From Desarmillaria ectypa (lineage: Eukaryota > Basidiomycota > Agaricomycetes > Agaricales > Physalacriaceae), in assembly GCA_030407005.1 (NCBI GenBank), contig JAUDYN010000002.1, positions 2,418,001 through 2,482,000 of the forward strand: a stretch of 64,000 nt of DNA, read 5' to 3'. The notes under the pieces were generated by a model. It was not told the origin of the DNA. It worked only from the letters and a program-made list of their open reading frames with translations, and ran no database searches. The number at the start of each line of letters is the position of its first letter. The stretch's first letter is position 1. Made by a program: the position numbers and the translations under genes. Positions 32,609 to 45,222 of this stretch are shown piece by piece.

Positions 32609-35600
32609 TCATCGTCGTCTACTTCCTCGCGTAGTGTAAACATTTCTAGCGTCCGTCAATGTCCCCGTCACTCTGGAGCCCTTTGTAGAATATTTCGGGT
32701 TCCTTTTCATTATGGGTTGTGGTATTGATGGACATGAAACAGAAGATGCAGAAGAAATCAATGACGCCGGCGCCACTGGTGAACCGGGTGATTGAACAGA
32801 GGACGACAACGTTTCGTGGATCGCCATAGCAATATCGTCCTCTTCTGGCAAAGGCAGATACTCGGCCAGAAAGGTCTCAGTATCAACAGATGAGAGTCCT
32901 TTCTGTCGCCACACCTCGAGCAAGTAGTCACGGCTTTTGGTGAGCTCCCAGTGGTCGACATGTTCCCACACTTTTCTCCGAGGCGTAGATCCCGTTGGCA
33001 CATCTTCTTTGGCGCCTTGCTCTGCCAAAGAACGCGCCGCACCGCCCAAAGAAGACACCTGTGAATTTGCGGAATTTTTCAAGGTCGCGATCGTATCCTG
33101 GAGATTAGAAGCCTAAAAGATCAAATTGAATATGACATTCTCGAAAGAAAAGAACTTCGCGCACCGTGGAGGATACCTGGTTCACGAAGCCTTCGGTGTT
33201 ACAAGATGTTGATGCAAGACCACGACCAAGCGATTGATATTCGGATTGAAAATCCACACCCATAGCCTTAATTGTCTCGATCCGAGCGCGTTTGGCACGT
33301 TGATGTTGTTCGAAACCTAGTTTATTCGTGAGTAACCGTTGAATACGTACAGAAAAAGAACCATACCTATGGAACAGGAGTTCATCATGTCCTGAGTCTG
33401 TTGTTGGATTGCATTCGAATACAACGTTATTGATCCAGAAACGTTGGTACTCAGAGAAGACAGTTCCGTGGTGACAGTCTCTTTAGCCTGGCCTAGGTTC
33501 TGAGAGCTAATAAGAAACCCCACATCCAAAAATAAAAGACAACAAATGCTTACTTTGAGAGCACCGTCTCTTGTACGCTTGACGTCTCCGCTCCGCTTCT
33601 CCAGGGTAGTCGCCACTTTGGTGCCCTCACTTTCCATGTCATTCAGTGCACTATCCTGTTTCGCAATGAATTCTTTCAACGCTCCAGCACCCTTTTCATT
33701 CGCAATCTGAACACCCTTCACAGCTGCCCTGAGTTCCGTGTCCCTCTCCATCACGAAGTCCCCGAGCAACCCAGATATCCGTTGGACCAGTTCGCTCTTT
33801 GATTTGTCCGTGCTAATTCGTTCGTTTTTGATCATTGTCATCAAGGCTTCATTCTGCTCGCGCAACCGCTGAATCTCGGCATTCGCAGCGTCTGAACCCA
33901 GTGACTGCAAGGCAAGAAGTCCTTGCCGTTCAGTTTCAACGAACTGGAGAGCATCGCGAAGGATACCCTCAACTAGCTGCGCCACCGCTTTCAAAGCTTT
34001 CTCTATTCCCCCGAACGCATTAACCTCTGCATTCTCCACTTTGGCGCATAGCTGTATACAGCTGGAGCTTAGGTTTGCACCCCACGAACCAAAGCCATCT
34101 TTGAAAGTCTCGTGCATCTCCTGCATGGTTTTCTTCACAACTGTGAGAGCTTGACCTTCGGATTCGTCCTGCATGCGTATATCATTTAGCGATTCTTGTA
34201 CTCGCTTTAGATGCTCGTGGATGCGTTGGGAGTACGATGCAAGGCTTGACAGTTCGGAAGATCCAAATTGTTTGGCTTCTTGGCACAATTTACTGACATT
34301 TGCGGATGAAATGCTCGTGAATTCATCGAGGTATCGCGAGAGAAGCTGCGTGGCTGATACGATGCTCCTACCATGCGTCACAACAGCCTTGGCGTTCGAA
34401 TCCATGACATCAGTTTTGCGTTCTGGGAAGAGTAGAGCGTCAATTATTGCACAGGGTCTCATTGGCACATGGGACGTACCAAGTTTATTGAACAAACTTC
34501 CAACATCGGCGATGCTCTCGTGAGCCACGGCCTTCAACCCTCCAGCAACTGTGTCAAGGACACCTTCAGTCGCTTGGAATGCTCGGCGAACTACTATTTC
34601 TTCTTCGAGCGCCCCTTGGACTGACAAAAGTTCCGTCTTCTTCTCTTCCAGGGCCTCCTGAGTGGACCTTAGGTGCTCCCTCGTATCCTTCAGCTCGGCT
34701 TCTCTCAGCTTCAGTCTTCCGATACTCTCTTCGAACTCCTCTCGCACGACTTTCATTTGTCCTTCCACAATCTCCGCTTGCTTTCTCGCCTCGATAATCT
34801 CGGTCTCCCGCAGCTCTTGCTCGACAGTCATTTGATTCCACGTCTCTTCAGAGAAGAATATGCCGTTCTTTTCTCGCGCAGCAAGGACATCGGCTTTCAA
34901 ACGCTCAATTTCTGCAACGTACTCCTTGAGGAGGGAGTTGCGCGTCATGCGTTGATTGACTTCAGGCTTGTTACGGATAGATTTGGCTCGCATCGCGTAG
35001 TCAAGGGTCGACAGCGTCTCTTCGATGTTGGAACGGGCGGGGGAAACGGTGGCGATGATGCAAGTCTTTGTGCGGCCTCCGAGCGAATCTTGTAGGAGTC
35101 GTGTAAGTTTAGATTCTCTGCATGAGTGTCAGATGTAATCACTTCGAATTAAGCAAAACCGACCTGTAAGGAACGTGTTGCGCATTGTCAACCAGCGCGT
35201 TTATCACGCGTCCCAACGTCAACAAGCTCTGGTTGATCATTCCAGCTTCCCGGGCGCGTGCATTCTGAGCACCGGAGCGCCCAATGTTTTCGGACCCGGC
35301 CAAATCAACCAAGTTAAGTTTGCCGATCTTAAGTAGATCCTCCCCAACAACACCGTTTTCTTTTGTGTGGACGGTGATAGAGAAAATAGAATGCGACCGA
35401 CTCGAGTGGTCGTTGAATTTCGTCGCAGCTACTTGGCGTCTGTCACTTCCTTTGGTCAAGAGAGCCAATGCATCAGCAGAATCTTTCACAGATATCTCTT
35501 CAATGCCTTGAATGAAAACCCCGCGTTTATTAGCGTCGTCGAAAATTTTCAAACCGCCATCCACGCTTCTGGAGGTGTCCTTGGGCTGCGTACTACCTGT

Positions 35601-36345
35601 TGGAACAGGAAGATCAGGTGCCAGAAGGTCACGGAGTTCTTCGTTGTACAGCTCGATGTAGGAGATCTTAACACTGAAATCGGACCCAGACGTCTCCAGA
35701 GAGTGGAAAAGCCGGAACAGAACCCGTGGAATCATACCAGCATGGACTGATGGATTACCCATGGCAGTAGGAACCAAGTCGCCGTGCATCGTGTAACTGA
35801 AGTCGAAATGTGAATGTAGATCGACATGACATTGATGGTACTCACGTTTTACCGGTACCCGTCTGACCGTAGGCAAACAACGTGCAATTATATCCCATCA
35901 ACACCTGCTCCAGCATTGGACTGACGACTTCGTGATATATCAACGCCTGATCTGCCTCAGGACCGAAGACGAGATCGAAAGGGTACGTGCGTATAGGTGG
36001 AAGAGTTACAAGACCCAAAGTGGAGGTCGGAGCCGTCGTTTCAATGGAAACCTGGTTACTTTTTGCTCCATTTGAGGTGACGATGACTGGGCTATTGCTT
36101 TCGATTTCACGCTCTGAGCGTCGCCGACACCGAAGAACAACCTGTATATTCGATTCTGCTTCATATTTATGCTTCGTGGAGGCAGCTGTCATTGGTTGCT
36201 GTAATCTTGATGTTGATGGCACAGGTAGTGACGAGTTCTCTGTTGGGGACGAAGTTTTGGCCATAGCTGAACGAGAGCGTGGTGGCTGCGGCAGGCCAGG
36301 ATTGTTGCTCTTCGGGCGCAATGGCGGTGGACGACGCGTAGCCAT
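32609..36345 (-). CDS. Kinesin-5 (BimC/Cut7/Eg5) mitotic motor
   Basis: Exons 36345-35846, 35796-35164, 35117-33554, 33499-33367, 33316-33177 and 33112-32609; 1157 residues. Homotetrameric kinesin-5 slides spindle microtubules apart. The N-terminus is basic and Pro/Ser-rich (1-65). The motor domain follows, with P-loop GQTGTGKT at about 160-167 (its last codon split by intron 1), switch I region [11 protein letters not shown], switch [10 protein letters not shown] and neck-side [14 protein letters not shown] long coiled-coil stalk (about 390-950) follows. The BimC box lies near the C-terminus ([10 protein letters not shown], about 1030-1039), with a TP site that cyclin-dependent kinase phosphorylates in this family. 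It shares a 170-bp divergent promoter with ELF1. Confidence 0.94.
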
Positions 36346-36446
36346 CGCAGGGGATGGTGAGCGTGATAGGGAGATGACGGGCAAACCAGATGTACAGTCG
36401 CGGACCAAACAAACGCGGACAATACAAACTCCGCTTGACGCGCTAA

Positions 36447-36454
36447 TCACGTGA
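36447..36454. promoter_or_regulatory. TCACGTGA palindrome in the kinesin-5/ELF1 divergent promoter
   Basis: A single perfect 8-bp palindrome with a CACGTG core lies 102 bp from the kinesin-5 start and 62 bp from the ELF1 start. The same octamer is the first box of the cluster at 4415-4444. bHLH binding is inferred. Confidence 0.5.
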
Positions 36455-36515
36455 CTCAACATCCTTCCATTCCAGGAGCCGATACCGAGCCTGAGCCTGC
36501 TTTGTTAGCGACGCC

Positions 36516-36945
36516 ATGGGCAAACGCAAAAAATCGTCGAGAAAACCAGGTCCAACGAGGAAAAAGGTGCCCCTTGGTGCGTATAACATGCTTTCATCGT
36601 CGCGGAGGTGTTTACAAGAGACGCAGACATTACGTTTACATGCCTTTTCTGTCACCACGACAAATCAGTATCAGTGAGAATGGACAGGAAGGAGGGAGTT
36701 GCTCAGCTGATCTGCAAGGTCTGCGACCAGCGATTCCAGAGCAAAGTCAACCGTATGCTACCTGTCCGCCTACCCTGAATTTGCACCCTGACTCCTTCCT
36801 AGATCTCACCGAGCCCATCGACATATATTCAGAATGGATTGACGCTGCAGATGCGGCACAATCAGGCGAGCCCGTTGTCCGACGCCCTGCAGCTTCATCT
36901 AGCCGTGCTCGAGCACCTCCATCAGCCGGGAGCGACGACGATTGA
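36516..36945 (+). CDS. ELF1: Transcription elongation factor Elf1 (ELOF1)
   Basis: Exons 36516-36576, 36621-36752 and 36803-36945; 111 residues. Elf1 is a small zinc protein that rides with elongating RNA polymerase II. It opens with the invariant basic start MGKRKKSSRKPGPTRKKVPL. The zinc site follows with CLFC and CKVC pairs (ADITFTCLFCHHDKSVSV; AQLICKVCDQRFQSKVN), then HLTEPIDIYSEWIDAAD. A short Ser/Arg/Ala and acidic tail ends the protein. The first intron is only 44 nt, and its acceptor must be the AG at 36619-36620; using the AG two bases earlier destroys the zinc site. The gene is compact and divergent from kinesin-5. Confidence 0.95.
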
Positions 36946-37266
36946 GCTCTGGAACTTCAGGCTGTATTCTCACATTTAACTCTTCGATAGCAATACATGT
37001 ACTTTTTCTTCTGCAAATGTATATTATATACGTTTTTTATTGTTCCCAGAACACGCTGTTGCAGCGTTGCTTAGGCTGTTTTAGGCCAGCTCAGTCAAGC
37101 CGTAGTAACGCGGCAACAAACGCAAACATCTCCCTTTGATCCCAATCGTCTTTCTTTGTGTCACTCACGCCCCTTGCATCCGCTCCGTTTCCTTCTTTTA
37201 ACATTTATTGTCTCTTCTGCATTCTTTATTATTTAGAGCGGTCTCTGTAATAGAGTTGGTCCCGCC
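36946..37266. other. Intergenic region and kinesin-1 leader
   Basis: 321 bp between ELF1 and kinesin-1. It carries AT-rich 3' flank (about 37015-37045) and a pyrimidine-rich stretch (about 37140-37230) leading to the kinesin-1 start. No other feature. Confidence 0.45.
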
Positions 37267-40200
37267 ATGGCCACCACGGGCAACAACATCAAAGTCGTTT
37301 GTCGGTACGGCATCTCATCCATTCGTATCGTCGAGTTTCCAATGTCCCTCAACCTTTGCCCCCCTACTTTCCAGATTTCGACCTCCCAATGCGATAGAAC
37401 AACGTGAAGGCGGAGAAAATGTCGTCGCGTTCGATGACAATCTCACCACCGTTAAATTGCGGTCGACATCACTCACGTCAGGTCCCGAGAAGGATGGTTT
37501 TACTTTTGACAGAGTCTTTCCAATGGGCACGAAGCAGCATGAGGTGTTTGACTATGGCGTAAAAGAGTGAGTGCTATTCTTTCACATTTGAGATACAGTA
37601 CTGAATAGGGTAACTTAGTATCGTTAAAGGTAAATCGCACACAGTTCTCTGCCATATTCCTTGTCGATATGCTCTCTTATTTTATCCCTTCTAGATGTCC
37701 TGGATGGGTACAACGGTACCGTCTTCGCCTACGGTCAAACGGGAAGCGGGAAGACGTTTACTATGATGGTCTGTCATGCACTCCGTCGGTATCTTCATAA
37801 ACAGCAATAGCTCACCATCTTCAGGGTGCTGACATTGACTCCGATGAACTCAAGGGTATAATTCCCCGAATAACTGAACAGATCTTCCAGTCCATCGTAG
37901 AGAGTGACGCGCATCTGGAATACCTCGTGAAAGCGTCGTACATGGAAATCTATTTGGAGAAGATCCGTGATTTGCTGGCTCGTACGTCGCCGTATTGTTT
38001 TCATTTTACTGCAACACTAATAGCACCATTCGGATATTAGCTCAGAATGATAATCTGCAAGTTCATGAAGAGAAGTCAAAAGGTGTATACGTCAAGAATC
38101 TGTCCGACTACTATGTCAGTAGTGCAAGAGAGGTGTATGAAATAATGCGAACTGGCGGTGAAGCACGAGTTGTATCATCAACAAGTAGGTCACTTTGAAC
38201 ATCACTTAGTGGCACTTAGCACATTGATTGCGTAGACATGAATGCCGAATCGTCTCGGTCTCACAGTATTTTCCTCATCACTATTGAGCAACACAACACG
38301 GAGACTGGTGCTCGGAAGACCGGAAACCTTTACCTCGTCGATCTAGCCGGCTCGGAAAAGGTTGGGAAGACCGGCGCTTCTGGCCAGACGTTGGAGGAGG
38401 CAAAGAAAATTAATAAATCCTTGTCTGCTCTCGGCATGGTTATCAATGCTTTGACCGATGCGAAGGTTTTCAAATTTTGTCTTCCACCTACTCGTGTCCC
38501 TAACAAAGGAACAGGTTAAATACATCCCCTATCGTGACTCTAAACTCACGCGTATACTTCAAGAGTCGCTTGGAGGAAACTCACGCACCACCCTCATCAT
38601 TAACTGCTCTCCGTCATCTTACAACGAAGCCGAGACTCTGTCTACGTTACGTTTCGGTATCCGAGCAAAGTCTATCAAGAACTCTGCCCGTGTCAACACC
38701 GAACTGTCGCCTTTGGAACTCAAGGGACTTCTCAGTAAAGCGCAAGCCGCCAACACATCGTACCAGAAATATATTTCTGCTCTTGAAGCAGAGCTTGCCG
38801 TCTGGCGCTCTGGCGGACATGTCGAAGAGGTGGAGTGGGCCATGCCAGGAAAGCATGGCGCACCTGCAGCACCTACCGCAGCACCTACGAAGAAGACTCC
38901 TTCATCTTCATCGGCGTCAACCCCAGCTTCTTTATCACGCAGTTTGACGCCAGTTCCCGTCAACCCCACTATAGAGGGATTGCGATCTGACGACAGCCGT
39001 CCTCAAACGCCCACCGTGGTTGGTCTAGATAAGGACGAGCGTGAGGACTTCTTGAGAAGAGAGAATGAGATTAGTGACCAACTTGCCGAGAGGGAGAGCG
39101 CTTTAGTCACGGCAGAGAAGCTCGTCAAAGAGTTGAAAGAAGAGCTTGCGTTTTTGAAGGAACAGGAAGCTGCCGTCAACAAGGTTTGTACTCATACTGA
39201 ATGACAGAAAGATGTAAAGCTGATGCTGTTGTTTTTGATATAGGAGAACAAGTCGATGTCTAGTCAGATCAATGAGCTCAGACTGCAAGTTGAACGATTA
39301 GACTACGACAACAAAGAGGGTGTCATCACCATAGACATCCTCAAGGAGCAGAATGTGGATAGCAAGAATGAACTGGAGGAACTGAAGAAACAGATTGCGG
39401 AACTCAAGTCTGCACAGAAAGAATCATCTGCTGGAGACAAAGAGAAACGCAAGCAGGAAAAGATGGCACTTATGATGGCCAAATTCGATACTGTACGTTA
39501 TTCATCCTTGCTTACTCATACTAGCGTTTACTCTAATATTAAACTACAGCAAGGTGCCTTTTCCGAGAAAGATGATCAATTGCGGCAGATTCTCGCGAAG
39601 TTAGATGCTACCGACTCTGTTTCCTCACTAACGGCGGATGATCTCACGGCTATTAGAAGGCAATTGGCCGAAGGCCAAAGCCTCGTTAGAGAGACCGTTG
39701 ACAGGCTTAGACAGAGTCAAGAGGAAAACGAAATGATCATACGGAGGAGAGATGAACTAGAAAGTCGTGTTGCCTCTTTGGAAACCGAGTACGAAGAACT
39801 TCTTGGTAAGTTCAAAAACAAATTGCTTTGAAACATTTGTTTGACATCCATATGCTTAACAGAGAAGACCATCCATGACGAAGAAACCAGTAATGTTGAC
39901 AATGCAGAGTCTATGGCTGATCTCAAGGTATGTTAATATTACCTTCGCCTTTCGCGGCATCAGTTGATGCCATTTTGCACCTGAGAACAAACTCGAGGCA
40001 CAATATGCGGCGAAACGTGATGCCCATCTGAGCGAAGTTGTAGATCTTAAGCAACAGCTTGACATGAGAACGAACGAGGTCCGAAGTTTGAATGCTTCCA
40101 TTGAGAGTTTGAAGAGTGTCAACGAGGAACTTAAAGTCAGTCCCCCTTCTGTTAACTTGCTTGCCTTATTGACCGGAGTTACCCCAGCGCGCCTTTGCCG

Positions 40201-41165
40201 TAACATCCGCCGGTATTGAAGGTGGTAAGAATCTTGCCGAGAGCGCCCAAGATCTCGAACGCACGCGAAAGGCCATCAATGTTCAACTAGCAGAATTCGA
40301 CGGCGTCAAGAAGTCTCTCATGCGAGATTTGCAAAATCGGTGTGAGAAGGTGAGCACCCATTCCAGACAAGTCCGATTTGTATTTGTAATAATAGTACGT
40401 ACTCCAGGTCGTCGAGTTGGAAATCCAGTTGGACGAGATCAAGGAGCAATACAACAACGTCATTCGGAACAGTAACAGTAAAGCCCAGCAGAAGAAGATG
40501 GCTTTCCTAGAACGCAATTTGGAGCAATTGACATTGGTGCAGAAACAGGTGCGCTAATACAAATGGCGTCGGAGATCGTGTGACTGATATAGGATTAGCT
40601 TGTTGATCAGAACTCCTCCCTGAAGAAGGAGGCTGGAATTGCGGAACGCAAGCTGCTTGCGCGAAACGAGCGAATACAGAACTTGGAAGCGCTCCTTCAG
40701 GACGCTGACCGAAGATTATCCGTGCAGAATCAGAAATTTGAGGCTCAACTTCAGGCTGTTAAGGAACGACTAGATCAGGCTCGCGGTAGGTGGTAATTTC
40801 ACCTTCGCTGCGTGTCTCTTATCTCGTTCTTTTGTGTAGCACAAAAGGCGGCGACAACGTCTTCATTAACTTTCGGTCGTATCGCCAAGCCTCTAAGAGG
40901 TGGGGGCGGGACTGCGCCTCCGACATCAGTGCCTGTGCCCATCAGTGGAAGTGGCTCCAATGCCAACCCATTGGCCAGACTTCAGAACGAAGAAACGGGG
41001 TAAGTGTGCCATTTGTATCTTGGTCCGAACAACACTAACCGTCGTTGGCATTCGCCGTTCGCTTTTGACAGTTCCGGAGGTATGTACATTTGCTAGTGTC
41101 ATGGAATCAGGACTCATCATGTCTTTGTAGCTAAGCGGGCGTCGTGGTTCTTCAACTCTCGGTGA
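37267..41165 (+). CDS. Kinesin-1 heavy chain (conventional kinesin)
   Basis: Eighteen exons: 37267-37304, 37375-37566, 37619-37629, 37695-37768, 37825-37981, 38041-38184, 38236-38465, 38515-39183, 39244-39492, 39550-39805, 39863-39927, 39986-40135, 40188-40349, 40408-40548, 40599-40785, 40840-40999, 41072-41079 and 41131-41165; 975 residues. It is a plus-end motor for vesicles and organelles in hyphae. It opens [17 protein letters not shown]. The P-loop GQTGSGKT is at about 94-101, then [11 protein letters not shown] and [15 protein letters not shown]. The neck and stalk coiled coils are long, and a fungal tail ends [10 protein letters not shown]. Two exons, 11 nt and 8 nt, are microexons whose inclusion restores conserved sequence. 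All phases close exactly. Confidence 0.94.
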
Positions 41166-42239
41166 AGTACACAAACCGTTGCCGTGGCGGACCTTCCACT
41201 TCTGTATTCTCCATACACTTTATCTCTCATATAGCATCTATTATCTTTCTAATGCAGCATTTTCCATGCATGGATTTTTTTAATGTATACGTGGCGTGAT
41301 CGCCTGTGCATCTGAGATGTACAGGCCACTGCGGCAATCTTCGCCCACTTTCGGGACCAACCTTTTCCATAGGCTCGCATCAGACGGGACATCAACCGGT
41401 TGGAGCCTCCGTAATATTTTGGGCACACCTTGAGCACCACAGATGGTACATATTTCGGCCTGTGATTTGACAGAATAATAAGATCGGACCAAAATGGGTC
41501 GGATCCGTCGGCGACGTGGGAAGCACGGCCCTGTATTGAAGAAAAAATATGATTTTTATGCGGATTTTTATGTCTTTTTCTCGCGTTGCTTCCGGAGTCA
41601 AGTCAAGGAGCAAATGTGATGAAACGGCTGAAAGATTGACGGGAAGGATTGTCCGGAAGCATTGCAATTATTACGTCACTGACGCGCCTTGCTTCGAATT
41701 GGAAAAGAAGACCATACAAGTTCCCCGTGCCACGCGAGATTTCCTCATTTGATTCCGTTGAAACGCGAGCAAAGATTTTATTTTATTCTTCTATATTGCC
41801 TCCGGTGTTACTTTTTTAATATTTTCTAGGAGAAACGGTTCATTTTTGCCTTTGCCAGAGTTTTGGCCCAGTTTCGCGTCCTTCGTCGACGTGCCGCTCT
41901 TTGCTTTCTCTCCTATCATCCCTTTCCTTCAAGTCCCAGCTACCTCCCTTCCCCCTCGCCTCATAGGTCGCGTCTCTGGCTCCATTTTGCTCTAGCAGCC
42001 TTCCTGTACATCCACCACGTTCTCATATCCGCCTCTTTTGGTCGCCGTGGGTTTCGCTTAGGTTTACGCCGTGTTTTCCAGCAAATAATCGTCATATCTT
42101 CTTTTGTTGACCATCAGTCCCGCGCCCGTTCCCACCGTCGTAATTTCCCCTTCTTGTCACACTAAGTGAGTGCATGCTTGCTGGACTCGTGTTCGCTTCT
42201 AAGTTGAATAAACGTATTATATAGCACCTATTTTCGTCG
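41166..42239. other. Long non-coding stretch, includes PUF gene leader
   Basis: 1,074 bp without a supportable gene. The last 350 bp (about 41880-42239) are strongly pyrimidine-rich on the plus strand, with many CCTTCC/CCTCC runs, typical of a highly expressed fungal promoter and 5' leader. The remainder is AT-richer. No RNA gene or repeat recognised. Confidence 0.5.
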
Positions 42240-45222
42240 ATGTACGGGGATTCTTCGCGCAAGCCGTCTGGGTCTTCAACACATTCCGGAGCTCACTCCC
42301 CTACGAATCCCCCGACAAACGTTTGTTGCAATGCTCTAATGCAGTCTTGTGGCGCTCATTCTTCTCACTAGCTCGCACCGCCAAGGAAAATTACACCGAC
42401 TACGAGTGGGAACATGTTGAGCGTTGGCATGTCTGGTGCCAATGGACTCAAGGGGCTTGTCAATAATGCGGGATGGCAGGTAAGTTCATCGGGGATTTGC
42501 CTTTTCGGTTCCAGAATAGTTCATTTTGGATTTTAGGTTTGGGACTCAGGAACTTCCTCATCGCGACGAAATCCCTCCATTTCGTCGGCTGCTAGTGGGA
42601 ATGATCTCTCAACGTCGCAGGGAGACCCCAATTTTCGGGGTAACTTTGGGGAAGGGTGGTCAGCATCGCGGTCGACTAGCGGAGCTTGGGACGATGCTAA
42701 CGGCGGGAGTCCTCAGAAAAAGGAATTCGCTCAATTGGTTAGTCATGCATGTCCTTCCGACTTTGTTTATTCAATGACTCGTCTGCAGCAGGAACCGCCG
42801 TTGAATCTGCATCACCCGAGGCAAAGGCAGCTACAATCGGCACCATTTTCGGGTCCAAGAATTGTATGTCATAGCAAATAGCCTTTCTGTCTTCCTTTAT
42901 CCTTTTTTTTTGTTGCTCACTTTTGCATTGCTGTCAGGACGACCGATCTGCTGGTTCGAAGAAAGGTCGATTTTCTCCTCAGCGGTATGACAGTACTTTG
43001 GGCAAGGATTCGAATTCTTCTCGATATGCTTCTGCGACATCGCCGGCGAAAGCCTTCGTTGCAAGCAACTACCCTGCTCAACCAAATGCTCCCGCAGCGT
43101 TTGGCTCTATGCCGAGTCCTTCGAGCGTAGATGATCTTTCAATAAGTCTTCGCGGCATGGCTGTCGAAGATGACTTCACTGTACAGACTCGACAGCACGA
43201 TGGCTCCTCCCAACCTGCTCCCGGCCAGCTGAGGGGCCCAACCGGTATGCCTCAAGGTCGTGGACCTTATCCCTCGTTCCCCCAGCCCGACTACAGCGGG
43301 TTCTATCCTAATGCGACCGGTAGAGACTCGTATGTCGAATATCCTTATGCATATGGCGCTCGTCCGTCGGATCCGTCGTTGTACGCTTCTCCACATCTGG
43401 CGAACGCTGCTCCCGCAATTTTTCCTGGGCCGCAGGCCTTTAGTGGTATGGCTGATCTTCGCCAGCAAACCGCGATATTCTACGACTACTCCGCGAACCG
43501 TCCGCTCGGGTCCCATTTCTATTATCCGGCTCCCCAAGCTATGATGTACCCTCCTACTCATTCTCCTATGATTCCCTCGCAAGTTCCTAATAATAATCTG
43601 GCGACATCGATTGAGAAGAAACGTGAACTACCTGTCTGTTTTTTTTCTTTGGTCTTCACCGGTTTTGGGACTTGTGACTGACTTATATTCCCAGTACGCT
43701 GTTCAACAACAATTAGCGTCCCAGACCATGATGTACGCTCCTGTTCGAACGAGTCCATCCCCTCACGGTCAACCATACGGTCCTGGCATCGACTATAATT
43801 CACAAGGACCTCCTATTATCGGTGGGAGTACTATCTACGGTCCCACCGGTCAGGCCATATATCCCCACGGAATGCGCCTTGGCCGCCGTGACGGTGGACA
43901 TCCGGTCATGTCGTTGCGTAGCCCGGTATTGGACGAGTTCCGGTCAAACAAAGCCCGTAAGTGGGAGCTGCGGGTAAGGCATTCTTCCAGAGAAACATGC
44001 GTTCTTGACCGATGATCACAGGATATCTATGATTACATTGTTGAGTTCAGCGGCGACCAACATGGGTCGCGTTTTATACAACAAAAATTAGAGACTGCGA
44101 CTAGCGAGGAGAAGCAACTCGTTTTCGAAGAAATCGTTCCGGCCAATATTTTACAACTAGTTCAAGACGTCTTTGGTAATTATGTGAGTAAACAGTGTTT
44201 TAATTGACTTGTCGTGGCTCACAGTATGTTTCCAGGTTATTCAAAAATTGTTCGAACATGGAACACAAATGCAGAAGACACTACTTGCCAATGCTATGGA
44301 GGGACATATTCTTCATCTTTCTTTACAAATGTATGGTTGTAGAGTGGTTCAAAAGGTATACCTCCTTGATTTCCATTGTGCCGGGCCCTGACTTGTTCTA
44401 GGCTATAGAATATATACTACCAGATCAACAGGCGGCATTCGTCAGGGAACTTGACGGCCATGTTTTAAAATGTGTCATGGACGCAAATGGGAACCATGTA
44501 CGTTTAATCCGCACTTTGAAATTCTTGTGCTGATCATCCTTATAGGTAATTCAAAAACTGATCGAACGCGTGTCTCCGGACAAACTAGGCTTCGTGAGTT
44601 CTTTCAGGGGAAGTGTTCATGAGCTATCTACACACGCTTACGGCTGTCGTGTGCTTCAACGCTGCCTTGAACACTTGCCTGAAGAACTGGCTCGCCCATT
44701 GTTGGAGGAGCTGCACGATTACACCAACACTTTGATGCAGGATCAGTTCGGAGTATGTTGTCATTTTGTGTCCATCACCGCAGACTGACCGGCCTCGCGG
44801 GACAGAACTATGTTATCCAATTTGTATTGGAGCACGGACAACCGCACGATAGGACCCAAGTAATAGCTAAACTACGAGGCCAGATGCTGCAGATGGCTCG
44901 GCACAAGTTTGCGTCAAATGTTTGCGAGAAGGCCCTTATCTGCGCAGATGCCGAAAGCCGACATATCCTCATAGAGGAGATAATGATGCCAAAGCAGGAT
45001 AGCGCAAACCCGGTCATGATGATGATGAAGGATCAATTTGCCAGTAAGTCGTATTTAATTCATACCACTCACGGCTCACCGGGCCTAGATTACGTCCTCC
45101 AACGTGCGCTGCAGGTTGCTGAAGGGGAGCAAAGAGAGGCATTAATAGGCATGGTTCGTCCTCAGTTGATGAGCATGCGAAAGTATTCCAGCGCGTACAA
45201 TAAGCACCTTAGTTCCAGTTAG
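42240..45222 (+). CDS. PUF (Pumilio) RNA-binding protein, Puf3-like specificity
   Basis: Twelve exons: 42240-42320, 42372-42479, 42537-42736, 42789-42863, 42938-43633, 43695-43973, 44022-44183, 44236-44355, 44402-44497, 44546-44752, 44806-45043 and 45089-45222; about 798 residues. (Exon 3 ends at its last base before GTTAGT at 42737-42738.) The N-terminal 480 residues are Ser/Gly/Pro/Tyr-rich and low-complexity. The C-terminal 320 residues are eight PUF repeats. Base-contacting helices read SRFIQ, NYVIQ, CRVVQ, NHVIQ, CRVLQ, NYVIQ, SNVCE and NYVLQ for repeats 1-8. By the established PUF code this predicts UGUAUAUA. Such proteins recruit deadenylases to 3' UTRs, and Puf3 regulates mitochondrial mRNAs. 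Most introns fall inside the repeats, at or near the base-contacting helices. Confidence 0.92.
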
